A stretch of 64,000 bases of DNA from Zychaea mexicana (taxonomy: Eukaryota; Mucoromycota; Mucoromycetes; Mucorales; Lichtheimiaceae): positions 62,001 through 126,000 of the forward strand of contig NW_026516669.1 in the NCBI RefSeq assembly GCF_025766255.1, written 5' to 3'. The notes beneath the pieces were generated by a model that was not told where the DNA came from, made no database searches, and worked only from the letters and a program-made list of their open reading frames with translations. Of the stretch, positions 45,161-56,882 are shown piece after piece. How positions within the stretch are numbered: position 1 is the stretch's first letter; every line of letters begins with the position of its first letter. Made by a program: the position numbers and the translations under genes.

Positions 45161-47799
45161 GCTGTATTAGCGACAATGTAACGCTTGGTTATAGCTTTGA
45201 GATTAGTACGGCCTTTACTGTTTGAAAGATTCGGTTGTCTAATTATTTCTGTTGGCTGTGTGCGTGGCTGTCGCGGCGGTAGTGGTGATGGTTGCTGCTG
45301 TTGCTGTTGCTAATTGGCAAGCTGGGATCATACATCGCGTACAGCCGATGCAAGGTCTTTTAGGATTTTTGTTTGGGTTGGTGGATCTGACAAGGCAGTA
45401 AGCTTGGTTGAGGAGAAGGGAGATGAGAAAGGGAGAAAAGGAGACGCGTTTCTTTTTCTTCTGAAACAACCCGTTTGACACATTAATGACATACTGCGGA
45501 ATCTGTGACAATACAATTCGACCATTTTTTTGTTGATTGGTGTCTCAGGAACTGGCAAGAACGACTTGCAGAAAGACGGCAAGCCATACCACAACAAGAA
45601 AATGAGGAAAAGCATTGACTTTTTCTTTCCTTGGGTTTACTTCTTGTCGTTCAAAGAATTAATAAATGCATCAACTTCCTAAAAATATGCAGTGCAGGAG
45701 CGCGCACAATTTCTTTTTCGAGTCAACTATCAGGATCAACAAAACGACCATATCAGAATCATGCACGAGATTCTTCTGAAAGCAATGACAGTGTTTCGTT
45801 TGAAAAACTATGACTTGGGCCAGAGAATTGATGCACAAGACAGCCCAGTATGGAATGCCTTATGGACCACCGCCACATGACGGACGAAACAACAGGCTCT
45901 ATGTTGCCGAAGCAGATAACATTGATTGTGTGGTTGGAACTTTGCAGTCAGCTAAATCGCCTCAACATAACGTTTATCATGTGTATCCTGACTTTAGACC
46001 ATATGGCTCAAGGCTCGGTGATACTTTGAAAATCTGTTACTAGATTACACCTGAATTCTTCCACTACTGCTTAGCGTTCTTCACAATGTTAAAAAATGTT
46101 ATTTTAGATTGCAACCTTTATTTGCTATGTTTTACTCAAATCCACTTTTTTAACCAGTTTTCACAATGGTTAACCACATAAACAAAAGCATTTAACTAGG
46201 TTTAACAAAAAAACTTCTAGCTATACCTGGTGGTAGCCTAGTATCACTCTTACTAACCAGCTTTGACATAAAATAACAGTCTTCATCAGTATTGACAGGT
46301 ATTGACTAGAAAATTTCCCGTGCTGATCATAGATATCTAACGAAACAACGAGTGCGTGTGTTCCAATTACGTTTTTATAATGACACTACCATCATCATGT
46401 GTATAAATCCAAGGTACTGTTATAGGATCCTGAATCCCTGGTTTTGCTGGATCATGGCCTTGTTGTTGAAGACAAATCGTAAAATCGTGGTTTATATCTC
46501 GCTCTATGCCGTGTATGATAGTATAAACAAGAAAAACGAGCTTTAAGTTATACTAAAAAAGACGGCGGGAGTTCCAAAAGAAAAGAGTGATCAGGTTCAA
46601 AATAAGCTACATGTGGAATATATGCACAGCGGGTCCCGATTTCTAGGAACCAGCTGCCTTGGTCGTCCGTTTCATTTTATGGGATAGTGTATGTAGACCC
46701 TTCAACGTGGTACCAGCATTGCAACTCCCTTTGTGTAGTGGTATCTTTTCGTCTCACCTTCTTCTTGCTCGTCTCAACAACGCCAACAACACTAACAGCA
46801 GAATTAAGGCTGCTTCTCAATAGTATTAGATTTAGTACTCCCGATTGGCTGCACGCAATCTTGGCTCCACTAGTATAATAGGTATATCCTACATCATTCA
46901 AGTTATCTTCACTTCATGCTTATGGTAGGATGCAGTGTTGTAATATAAAGACGTGGTCAATACTTGTAATGATAGAAGGCAAAAGGACCCCAACGTTGAT
47001 ATTCTATATGGGTCATTCTCTTTTTGTCAAAGCTCAGATTAGTAATACGATTATTATCACAAAAAAGTTTACGGCGCGCACTTTTAATAGCATGTGTAGG
47101 ACGTATAGCAAGTAGTAATAAGAAGGATCTCGCGTATAATACATGTACATGTGCGCGTAATAGAAAGAACGTTCCGGCCCAGTAGTTCTTTTTCTTACTA
47201 GTATCACTGACTTGAGTAACAGCTTTCCATAGTAATGGTAAGAACCCATCCTAGACTACAGCTTTTAGAACACAGAGAGAGAGAGAGAGAGAGAAATAAG
47301 GTACTACACGGGCTCACACATACGGAAACCCAAAAGCTTAGGAATTCGCCGACTAGCCCGCCAAACGGGGTAAATGCATGTGTGTAACCACTGATTTTCA
47401 TTTGATATTCACTGTTGACTATTGTGGTTTAGCAGCACTACAGTATAGAGATGGACTTTGTAGCGGCCGGGCACAGCGCCCGACGCCGGCCGGATAGCAA
47501 AAGTGAAACCGCAGGAACTGACCGACAAAAAATATCATAATAATGCAGCTTCAAAAGACCCAAAATACAAATACCGAATCACAAACGTAGCACACTGTTC
47601 ACACCAGCGCCTGTCGACTTTATCGTGTAAGTGAAAAAAAAAAGATGCGCTGTCGTTGATATTTATAATTTGGCTGTAAAGTGGGCTTCTCCTACTGCTA
47701 CTGCTAACCGGAAGCAAAACGCCAATGTTTTGGTGGGGGGAGAGGCCGAGATCATATGGGGGTACGTGCTTGGACCACCTTTCACAGAGACACCAAACT
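45161..47799. other. Gene-poor interval with weak coding fragments
   Basis: Minus-strand 45,615-45,239 is open, with a hydrophobic start (MLFLIFLLWYGLPSF) and a possible 34 bp GTATGT...TTTCAG intron; it may encode a small membrane or secreted protein, but support is thin. Plus-strand 45,692-46,043 holds two overlapping protein-like frames (LGQRIDAQDSPVWNAL; YVAEADNIDCVVGTLQ) that could be a decayed gene. A (GA)n run lies at 47,274-47,294, and a GC-rich palindromic patch (gccgggcacagcgcccgacgcc) near 47,466-47,490 stands out from the AT-rich surroundings. Nothing else supported. Confidence 0.4.
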
Positions 47800-48120
47800 C
47801 TATCTCTGTTGCAATAGCAGTGCTAGCAGCAAACCAGCACCCAGCACCAAACTTGTAACAGCGGTGAACAGAAAGCCTTTAAAGTTAAGCTTGGCCAAGT
47901 AGATGGGAAGGGGAGGAACGGCCAAAGTGAAAACCAATAGGATCTCTCTTTTATTTTCGCCTGCCCTTTCTGCTTATCCTTTCCTTGACCGTATCGTAAG
48001 ATACCCATGAGCCCTACATATGAAATATCGGGCACAAGTGCAAATTTTCTTGTTCCGCAAAGCGAAGGTGCTTACGAATGCTTATACTACGACAAACAAA
48101 CCAACGATCTTGCGGTCCAC
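47800..48120 (-). CDS. Small hydrophobic membrane protein, partial model
   Basis: Two exons are suggested: one ending at 48,088 (VDRKIVGLFVV before a GTATAAG donor) and one from 47,943 to 47,800 (ILLVFTLAVPPLPIYLAK, then LNFKGFLFTAVTSLVLGAG). Joined in phase they form two membrane spans ending LLLQQR. The start codon is not found; upstream of VDRK lies a T-run without an ATG, so a first exon is probably missing. The PPLPIYLAK turn between two helices recalls small proteolipids, but no family is assigned. Confidence 0.4.
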
Positions 48121-49089
48121 AAAAAAAAACCTTCTAAGAATAGATTTGTGTTACTAGAAAGGAAAAGTTTCCCACTACTGGGCTGAATAGCTAGAAATTT
48201 AAACTGGGTCCGCCACTACTGCGCTAAAAGAACTTCTGCCTCGCGAATGGGATGATTTCTGCCGAGTTTGTTAATTTCATGCAAGATGCGTAGTAATGCA
48301 AACCACTCACATAGCAGCAGCAGCAGCAGATGCGGTAATAATAGAGCAAAGACTGCCCCTACAGAGTGTCGTCTATGCATCGAGAGAAAGCGCATCTTTA
48401 ATTACAAATGCTGCAGCATGTTTATGCATCCAATATTTTCTTGCCTGCAGCTGTCAATTTTCTTGGCCACGGTTAAACTAACACAACGAAGATCGATCCG
48501 AAATTGCCCTGTGCTTTTTTTATTTCCAATATGGATAATTGGGGTATTTTTTTCTTTATTTTCAAAAAAATAAATTGGATGGATGGTGCGCCGCAAAAAT
48601 AAACATAAACTTTTTTTTGTGTCCTTTGGTTCCACCCCTTGTGGAAAGGAAAGAAATAGTGACGAAGAAGAAGAAGAAAATCATACAAGAAGTAGGAGGC
48701 AAATAATATCATACAACAGAATAAGAAAGGCGAATAAACAAACGGGAAGTGGGGGGGGGGATTTACAGGGAGCATGGAGAAACTGGCTGATAGAAAAAAC
48801 AAATTCAACAATTCACGATAGAAACATGATAGCGCGCGGGGATGGATGGATGTGAGAGCGTGCAGTAAAGAAGGGTTGGGTGGGTGAATATGAGGGCGTT
48901 AGAAGATAGCGAGAGGGTCCTTGGTAATGCCAGAAAAGGGAGAAGAAATTGCAAAAGGGAATGTGTGTGTGTGTGCAAAAGAATCGAATGACCGTGGTGA
49001 GAATCGCGCAATATGGTACAGGAAAAGGAAAGGGGTTGTTGTTTGGTTGGTTGCTTGGTGGCAGTCTGTGCGGAGCGGAGTTGCTTTGC
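48121..49089. other. Intergenic, no gene seen
   Basis: Low-complexity DNA with AGC repeats near 48,315, a poly-G run at 48,752-48,761 and (GT)n near 48,964-48,976. No supported gene. Confidence 0.45.
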
Positions 49090-50424
49090 TTAGGGCGTCG
49101 TCAGCACTTGTTCGTAGAGCTGGATGACCAGACGATTTGCCAAACAGAGTGCGGTTTCCTTGTGATTGCTCAGCTGATCGCACTGATCAAATATGCGGCT
49201 TGCCTATCATCGTCCATAATCCATCCATCCATCAGCGTCAGTCTCACTCTCACACAACACCACACACCGACCTTTTACCTCTGATTGCGCTGTCGACTGC
49301 AAACATGCGCGGATCTTGTCAACTTCATGGAACTGCGGCCGGTCCGGATAGTCAAGACTGCTCACTCGCTCTTGGTTCCACTTTTGCCAGGTTTCGTAAG
49401 CTGCTGCCATGGCAATCGCCTTGTCGCTGTGCAACCGAGAAAAGATAAAAAAGCAAATTCAGTAACCGCCCCTGTGTCCGCTTGTTACCCTCCCCCCCCC
49501 CCCACAACCTTATATTTTCCCTCTTTCTCTGTGTGTGTGTGTGTGTGTATGCGAGAATGTCCTACCTGAGACGCGGGTTCCGTTCAAGATAGACCATTTG
49601 ATGATTTTCACGGTAAGCTTCGATGGATATCAATGTAACCGAGCTCTGTGATCCTCGCTTAGCCGGACTGAGCCCGTGCGCAAATAACTCTGCCGAGGCC
49701 GACAAATCGTTGTTGCTATTGGCTACCACAGGCGAGCTGGAAGCGGAAGACGTCGACGGAGTCGGATTCATCGTGGAAGAGGAAGAAGGTGACTTGAACA
49801 TCGCAGTTGCTTGGAGCGCCGGTGGCTCGTCTAATAACGCACTGTCGCTTTCGTCGATGAAGATCCATTGCTGGCTGTCGTTGTCCATGTTCTGAAACGG
49901 AAAGAGAATAAGCTTGCTGCCTGCTGCAACGTTGTCGTCCGGATGGGTTGCGTGCTGAATATCCAAGACCCAATCTTCGTTGCTGAGCGAGTGGATCATA
50001 CTGCCGGGCTGTTGTCGGCCATATGCGTCAAGTGCTCCGTCTCGTACGCCCCACAGCTGGTTATGCGCTTCTTTTTCGGATTTGGGTGTGTATAAGCAGA
50101 TCTCGGTCTCTTGGATGAGTCGAAGGCGGCCTGATTGTAATGACGATGTCAATATCATACCATCGTTTGTTGCTGCATAAAAGAAGATCGCTGTACACTA
50201 CCTTTTCGAATATCGAGGACTAAATCATTCGACTTGTTACGCAAGAACTGGCCGTCCCAGCGCCACAATTCCTGGTCGTTTCGCTTGGCGGGAGCAACCA
50301 TGACCTGTGATCGTAAGGCGTCGCTTTGATTGCTGGAAGAGGCGGTAATGACGTTTCCAGTAGCCACGGAACGAATGTACATCCAACCATTGTTGAGTGG
50401 AGGTGTTTGGAGAGTGGCAACCAT
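49090..50424 (-). CDS. Beta-trefoil (ricin-B-like) protein
   Basis: Four exons (50424-50202, 50130-49566, 49426-49279, 49203-49090) join in phase to 349 residues. The first ~150 residues look like a ricin-B-type beta-trefoil: repeats with Q.W / LVLDI spacing such as NDQELWRWDGQFLRNKSNDL, NQLWGVRDG, EDWVLDIQ and DSQQWIFID. A Ser/Thr/Pro-rich linker follows (about 165-225), then a helical C-terminal region (AMAAAYETWQKWNQER; ANRLVIQLYEQVLTTP). There is no signal peptide, so a cytosolic role is likely. Similar intracellular lectin-like proteins occur across mucoralean fungi; the sugar ligand is unknown. No catalytic toxin domain is present. Confidence 0.8.
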
Positions 50425-51690
50425 GGTTTGTGATTTCCTTATACAGAGTTAATTTGTGTGTTTTTGTTGTTGTAGATCAAAGAAGAAAGAAGAAGAAGAA
50501 GAAGAAGAGGCTCTTTTTATGATGATGATGATGATGAAAAGGATGAGAAACAAAGAGGCATGATTTTTCCAAAAGTCATTTTCTCGACAGGCCTTTTATA
50601 TTAGCTGCCAGGGACGGGGAGCCCGAAGAGTTTAGTAGCATAGCATCATTACCAAATTAGTCATTTGTGTTCGCTGCGTGCTATGAAAAAGGGTTTCCTC
50701 GTTCTTTTTGCTATGCTGACCCCTACTTCATATGCTTTTTTAGTTACGTGTCGGAATTAGCGATCATCCTTCCCTTTTGACCTTTTTTCTAATAAGATTA
50801 TATATACAGGCCCCCCACCTCCCCACACACACACACACACACACACACACCTCGAAAAGAGGCTCTTTGTGCACTATGTAACCCCCCCCCCACCTCCTTC
50901 TCATCATCCTTCCTGATCCTTCCGCCGGTATACTTTTGTGCCAACCGAGAATGCTAAACCATAACTGTCGCTGCTACTAGAAGCTAGCTACTATTACCAC
51001 CAAGTGCTAGCTGCTGCAGTATCCTGCTGCTATTACCGTCAGCTGCGGCTGTTGCCGTGGCGTACATGTAGAATCGTGTTGTTGGATTTAAGCTGGGTAT
51101 GTCTTACCGCTCCGGGTCTTTTTTTGGGTTCACCCCATCTTTTCAACAGCTCTGCAATAGGCATAGTTTGCTCTCTCTGGTATATACTTTAAACAGTACA
51201 CCCGGTTCTTCTGCTACTATTGCTGCTGCTGCTGTTGCTGCTGCTACTGCTGCTGTTAGGATTAAGCGCATTATAATGAAGGATGAACCTTGAACCGACA
51301 TATAGGGCAATGTAATGCTAATTTCCTATATTGCTCTCATATTGTTTCTCCGCTTATGCTTTCTCTCTTATCCTCCTATAGCACACCCCCGCCCATCCCC
51401 CCCAAGCACCCACCTTCTCGCTCTCTTCTATTTGCTTTTGATGGACGGATGGTCAGTGTGTCGAACCATAAAGCCTATCTCCGAAATATCTTTTTACCTG
51501 TGCACATCGTTTCCTTAAAAGAAGATAGACACAAGCCCCGGTACCTCCGACCGACCGCCTCTGTTCCTTTTACTCGTTTGTTCCGTTTCTGTCTGTCAAA
51601 AAGAGCCTCTGTGTCTGTGTGTGGTGTGCCACTTTTCCTATTCCGCATGTGAAAAAATAAATAGGCTGACTCAAAGGGTGCGTCCAGCCA
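50425..51690. other. Intergenic with microsatellites
   Basis: Promoter side of the trefoil gene, with a GAA/GAT-type microsatellite (about 50,484-50,540), (CA)n at 50,825-50,850, C-runs near 50,883 and CTG/GCT repeats at 51,218-51,256. No supported gene. It ends at the TA where the 11.26 kb element begins. Confidence 0.5.
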
Positions 51691-51860
51691 TACAGTGCTT
51701 CCAACAACCGAAGTCGGTGCCGTTAGAATTGAATTCGCTGGCCAATTAAAATTGAAATCGCTAACCAATCAAAATCAAATTCGCGCTTTCACAAGTGGAA
51801 GGCAGAGATTCCTTTTGCAAGTATTTTCTTTCTTTTCTTTCTGATTCCTTACAAGTTGAC

Positions 51861-53143
51861 ATGAGTACAATATTTCTATTTGAAGATGGGCATGGAAACG
51901 TCGTCAATGAGAATGGTGGTCCTGAGCCTATGGACTACATCGTTGCTGAGAATGAATTCATTGTTGAGACAATTGCAACTCATACTGAATACTTGAACGA
52001 TGCACCCATCAATGAGTCGTTTCCGAGCTGTCCAATGTTGATACAAAAACCAAAAAACGAAGATGTCTGTATGAAGGAGGCAAATACCAGACGAGATTAT
52101 GTGCGCTATACCGTCCAGGATAAGGTTAGATTTTTTGACCTGAAGATTGAAAAGTGTATGAGTGCTGCAGCAGCTGCTCGGCGACTTGGTATTCGCGTTC
52201 GAACTGCTCAGAAATGGGTAAAGCAATATAATACGTTCCCTGACAGTATTTTTTAGAGTAGTGAAAAAGGAGGTCGTAAGTGTATCTTGACCAAAGAACA
52301 TAAGATGACTCTCATTGACTTTATTGATGATAATCCCTCTGCTACTGTTATTGAGGTTACCGAGCATTTATTGAAGCGATTCGATAATCTCAAAGTTTCA
52401 CGTAGCACTGTTTATAACTTTATGAGAAGTGAATGCAACCTTTCACTGAAAAAGGCTGATTTCCATTCTATTGAACGGAACAGTCTAGCAAAGATCGAAG
52501 AGCGGTACGATTGGGTTCGTAAATGGGAAAATACGGACATGAACTTCTTGACGAATTGTGTGTTTCTTGACGAATCCGCTTTTGATATCAATATGAAACG
52601 ATCAAGAGCATGGTCCACAAAAGGTACTCGTACTATTGTTACCCGGCCTACAACAAGAGCAAATACAACATCCATATTGGGTGCAATCTCTGCCGTTGGT
52701 TTGATCACATTTGGTGTGAAAAAACCAAGGCCTGTCAAGAAGAGAAAAGCCGATGGATATATCAGCTCAGGATCCGTAACAGGTCATTACATTAGTTTCT
52801 TAAAACGACTCTAGATGAGATGGACAAATACCCGCATATGAAAGGTTATTACATAGTTATGGATAATGCGCCCATTCATACGCATGAAAACATAAAGAAA
52901 TATATTGAATATCGAGGATACAAATGTGTGTATCTCCCTCCCTATTCTCCTGAGCTTAACCCAATAGAACAATTCTGGGCCGTGGCGAAGAGTAAGGTTA
53001 AGCGCCATAGGTTTTTGCAGGAAGACACACTATCAAAAAGAATTACGGAAGCCTGTAACAGCGTGGAATAAGGTCATTTCAAAGGGTTCGTCTCGCATTC
53101 TTACAAGTGCTGGGACAAATGCCGAAACAAAGAATCTTTGTAA
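51861..53143 (+). pseudogene. Tc1/mariner-type DD34E transposase, left copy, disabled
   Basis: The reading begins MSTIFLFEDGHGNVVNENGG. A helix-turn-helix DNA-binding region follows (MSAAAAARRLGIRVRTAQKW, then VIEVTEHLLKRFDNLKVSRS). The catalytic triad is visible: Asp in CVFLDESAF, Asp in YYIVMDNAPIHTHEN, and Glu in YSPELNPIEQFW, 34 residues after the second Asp. Breaks: an amber TAG at 52,254-52,256, a -1-type frame change near 52,803, and a TAA at 53,069-53,071. The right copy has sense codons at both stop positions but shares the frame change. No full-length protein can be made as written. Confidence 0.9.
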
Positions 53144-53239
53144 TGCCTACAATAATACAGCGATAAGAATCAGGCAAGCAACAATCAGGCAAGCAATAAT
53201 TTTATTTTATGTTCGACAAAAAAAAACTTCTCCACGCCC

Positions 53240-53797
53240 AGCTTTTAATCCACCACGTCCAAACCTCAGCCAATTTGTATGGGATTCCACGTCCAACATT
53301 TGACTGCCCACGTCCACGTTCCACGTCCAGCTTCTGATTGGTCAGCAATCCATCGGTTTGGACGTGGTTGATCAAAAACTGAATGGCATTCACATTGGAG
53401 ACATTGGCGGCATTAATCCGTTGCTTGCTCTGGTGAGAAATATTCATGAAAACTCCAGCTTTTAAACCACCACGTCCAAACCTCAGCCAATTTGTATGGA
53501 TTCCACGTCCAACATTTGACTGCCCACGTCCACGTTCCACGTCCAGCTTCTGATCGGTCAGCAATCCATCGGTTTGGACGTGGTTGATCAAAAACTGAAT
53601 GTCATTCACATTGGAGACAATGGCGGCATTAATCCGTTGCTTGCTCTGCTGAGAAATATTCAAAAAAACTCCAGCTTTTAATCCACCACGTCCAAACCTC
53701 AGCCAATTTGTATGGGATTCCACGTCCAACATTTGACTGTCCACGTCCAGTTTCTGATTGGCCAACAGCCCTTTTTCAGGAGGTCCCTTGGTTTTAC
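53240..53797. repeat. Tandem repeat, ~216 bp unit, about 2.5 copies
   Basis: Units begin at about 53,250, 53,467 and 53,683 with ccaccacgtccaaacctc. Each contains several 'ccacgtccA' motifs. The period is about 216-217 bp, close to a multiple of three, so a minus-strand frame of ~200 codons stays open across it; this frame is repeat-driven and not proposed as a protein. The right arm of the element has only a fragment of one unit (61,640-61,740), so the array expanded or contracted after the arms formed. Confidence 0.9.
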
Positions 53798-53811
53798 TTT
53801 GTTTTGTTATC

Positions 53812-54520
53812 ATGGCAACAGAACAACACCGTGTGAACGTGCCTGTCTTGACAATGACTGACCAGCATTCACGATCTGATATGCATACTGCGTTCCATGC
53901 CAGAAATCATTTGAAACGGCAAATGCACTCTTCGCCCACCGCTCGAGAGATCACTGCAACGAGCTTCTTTTCAACTTGGGTCATGGTAGTAAGCAAACAA
54001 TGTGTCTATTTCAGTAACAGATTTCTAATATTATTTTTTTCATAGTCGTTATTTGCGTCGCCAAGGTGAATGGAAAATTTCGCTGCCCTCTAGTCGAGTG
54101 CAAAAAAGAGTACCTGAATGTGTCATCTTTTCGCAAGCACGCGCTCTTGAAACACCCAAACAGCAACATCACGGTGGCAAAAACAGACGAATCTCCAGCA
54201 GCCAAGAGACGCAGGATCACAGCTTTAGCTTTCTCCAAAAATAAAGGATGTGAAGCTACGCTCAAAATGGGCAACGAAGCGCGCTCGACCCATTTGGCAA
54301 CTGGTATGGGCTGCATCCCAGTGGCCTTCCACCTTACCCACGAATCTATGAAAGATCCAGTGAGCATGCAGACGTTGATAAATTCGTCCAAGCTTCATGG
54401 TGTGTGTTTGAAGCTTCCATTCGCATCGCCTTCCGTGACACCCAGGTCAAATGTGTTATGCAATTGCATGACGACGAGTGCACCATCGGCGTCCTGCTAT
54501 TAGTTGTCTAACCAATTATA
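53812..54520 (+). pseudogene. Host-like gene fragment with a C2H2 finger, decayed
   Basis: A starting frame (MATEQHRVNVPVLTMTDQHS) is followed, after a probable intron ending TTTCATAG near 54,046, by a single C2H2 finger (FRCPLVECKKEYLNVSSFRK, then two His). The protein-like frame then shifts: 54,285-54,500 reads ALDPFGNWYGLHPSGLPPYP and IAFRDTQVKCVMQLHDDEC. Phases do not join cleanly, so at least one frameshift is present. Base composition is like the host, not like the AT-rich island that begins about 40 bp further on. Probably the 5' part of a larger gene continued at 58.5 and 60.3 kb. Confidence 0.5.
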
Positions 54521-54787
54521 ACCTACTAGCTGTAATATAGATAATAAAATTGCTATGATCGGTATAACCATCAGTGGCCGAATTAATTATTGATTTACAA
54601 TAAAAATAATAAAAATTGACTTTTTTTATTTATATTGGTAGCCTCCCACGAGAAAATAAAGAGCGATTGTTTAAAGCACATAACAACAAATAAAAATGAA
54701 CACAACACAACACACTGAACAACTCGATATTGAAATTAAAAATTTAATTGATAATAAATGGACTTTCTTGATAAATCTTAGCCTGAA

Positions 54788-56189
54788 ATGCAACATGGAT
54801 TTAATCATGGAACAGCTATTAAAGATATGAAGAATAATATAATAAATGATATAATGGATGTATTACTTAATAGATTTGGATTTATACCTGTATTTTATTT
54901 TCTTCTTACTGTTTTATATGGAAATATTGAATATCCAGGGCCATACCGTGAGATTGAAAAAGGACTTGCATTATTATATCATATGGTATCAGGTGTATCA
55001 GGAAAGGATATGCATACTGTTATGCCATATGCAACATTTTATGATTTATATAATAAGCGGTTCTGGATTACAAACTATAATGAATTGAATAAAAAGGTAA
55101 AACAAGATCTAGATAGTATGTTCTCATCACCATGTATTCGCATTCTATCAGCAATAATAAACAATCCAGATGGTTTTAAGAATGTTACACTATTTATTGA
55201 TGGACATGATAGTAAAATAAAGTATTATAAACCAAAAGTCACATTCACAATTATATTCATATAAATCAAAAGGGCCAGCTGTACGTACACAAGTTATACA
55301 GGATATGAATGAAATAATTACACATGTTTCAGTATCTGAAAAATGTGCTATCGGAAATGATGGTACTATGTTTATTAATATGAAACTATATAAAAAAATA
55401 AGTGAGGCAGATTGTTTAGGAATGGATGGTGGATATAATTTATTTATACAAAAGTTTAAAGATAATGCGACAGATGCTGGATATAGTTTTTAAGATCGTA
55501 ATTTTTTACATCCCATAAGAAAAGAACCAGGACAAAAGTTAACAATCAATGAGACATACTTTAATAACAAGTTTGGATCATTTCGTTTGGCAATAGAAGC
55601 ACAGTTTTCTATGTTAGGCTCTAAATTTGAACGATTTAATAATAATCGTGCAGCATTGCAAATATCTGATATAAGATATTATAATATCCAGTTTCGTGTT
55701 GCTTGTATTCTTACTAATATATGGCGATTTGTAGATAAGTATAATATAGATGTACAACCACATCATAAATTATGGTATGGAAAAGATTTTGAATTCCCAA
55801 GTAAGAAATACAAACTTGACTTGGTATTTTCAAATGAGCAAAAAGTAAATACTGAATATAACGAAATGGTTGACATGCAGCAGAAATTTCTACAGCTTAA
55901 CATTAATCAATCAATAAATATGGCTATAGATAGTGAGGACGAAGCTGAAAATAATACATCTAAATGCAAGAGAAAAAATCAAAGAGAACAGAGAAATATA
56001 GAACATAGTAATTCATATGAAATTGAGAAGATTGTAGGACATATGTATACTGATAATAAGTACATATTTGAGGCTAGGTGGGTTGGATATAGTGTAAAGG
56101 ATAATAGTTGGTTAACAGTTGATAAGTTTAATTTCCGGGAAATGCTACATGAATTTTATGGCCACACATGGTATTCAGCTCTAAATTAA
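54788..56189 (+). pseudogene. DDE transposase with C-terminal chromodomain, disabled
   Basis: Three open blocks (54,788-55,264; about 55,220-55,493; 55,494-56,189) are successive parts of one protein separated by a frameshift near 55,225 and a TAA at 55,491-55,493. Candidate catalytic residues: Asp in LFIDGHDSKI (about 55,195), Asp in CLGMDGGYNL (about 55,425) and Glu in the FRLAIEAQFSMLGSKFERF helix (about 55,585-55,635), the pattern of IS5/Harbinger-like DDE_4 enzymes. The C-terminus (from about 56,010) is a chromodomain: YEIEKIVGHMY, then FEARWVGYSVKDNSWL. A chromodomain could steer integration to marked chromatin. Codons are strongly A/T-ending. Superfamily assignment is moderate, chromodomain good. 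Confidence 0.75.
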
Positions 56190-56816
56190 TTTCTTACTTA
56201 TTTGCTTATTAAAAAATCTCATATTGAAACTGATCATATCAACCTTTCGTTTACTTGCCCAATTATATTTATGTTTTATGCATTCATTAGTTATACTTGT
56301 ACTTATATTAGTATCTGCTGATTTATTTTTGACATCAGTTTCTTTTGTTATATCTATATCATCTATTATAGCCTGTTTTATATCCTTATGCTTTTTAAAA
56401 TATTCTTTTGGCTGTATTTCTTCTACTATTTGCTTGTTTCTCCGTTTATTTTTATTGTGTCTTTTTTTCTTTTTACATTTTGGTATATTATTTGGTATGT
56501 TGCAGTCACTGCTTTTCTCTGATTCAGATGTACTTACATCTATGTATTTATGTTTCTCTATATCTTCTGGTGGGTTTTCCCAATCAGTAGTATCATTTAT
56601 AACATCATCACATTTTATATCATTAAACACATCTTCCCAATGCCTACAATCTGCTGATGGTGGTACCTTTACAGTTGACCATCCTCTGTTTGTTTGTTGA
56701 GGTGGTTCATATTGATTGTTATCTTGTATATTATTATTATTATATTTTTCCTCTTGTGTTTTCATATATTTATCTGAATCAGCCAATTCTTGTAAATCTT
56801 CTACTGTTTTATCCAT
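56181..56816 (-). CDS. Unrecognised basic ORF downstream of Rep
   Basis: An intact frame of 211 codons, AT-rich and Lys/Asn/Asp-rich. The N-terminal half is polar (WSTVKVPPSADCRHWEDVFN), with a strongly basic centre (KCKKKKRHNKNKRRNK) that could bind nucleic acid or act as a nuclear signal. It lies 66 bp beyond the last recognisable Rep codons, on the same strand, so it may be the second gene of the Rep replicon. It is the only long intact frame in the island. A capsid or movement function cannot be claimed: no jelly-roll motif is recognisable. Confidence 0.5.
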   Translation of the reverse strand: MDKTVEDLQELADSDKYMKTQEEKYNNNNIQDNNQYEPPQQTNRGWSTVKVPPSADCRHWEDVFNDIKCDDVINDTTDWENPPEDIEKHKYIDVSTSESEKSSDCNIPNNIPKCKKKKRHNKNKRRNKQIVEEIQPKEYFKKHKDIKQAIIDDIDITKETDVKNKSADTNISTSITNECIKHKYNWASKRKVDMISFNMRFFNKQISKKLI

Positions 56817-56882
56817 AGGTTTATACTTTTTAATACCATCTTGGCCACTATTAATTGCATATCGGATAAACGTATGCTGGTC

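Larger units (their letters stand above)
51693..53797 (+). repeat. Left inverted arm of the 11.26 kb element
   Basis: Matches 61,593-62,947 in reverse complement with very few differences where both exist. Relative to the right arm it has about 300 bp more at the transposase N-terminus (about 51,795-52,108) and an expanded tandem repeat at its inner end (53,240-53,797). The inner homology limit is at 'aggtcccttggtttta'. Confidence 0.85.

Noticed and set aside
52256..52814. Treating the transposase frame change near 52,803 as a spliced 32 or 44 bp intron
   Set aside because: Splicing would delete the conserved YISFLK...LDEMD stretch or give the wrong phase; the residues on both sides are natural for the family.
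53202..53813. 203-codon minus-strand frame
   Set aside because: Generated by the 216 bp tandem repeat with a period divisible by three; no start context, domain or matching frame in the other arm.
56181..56816. Calling the basic ORF beside Rep a capsid gene
   Set aside because: Only a basic patch and position support it; no fold-level motif is visible.
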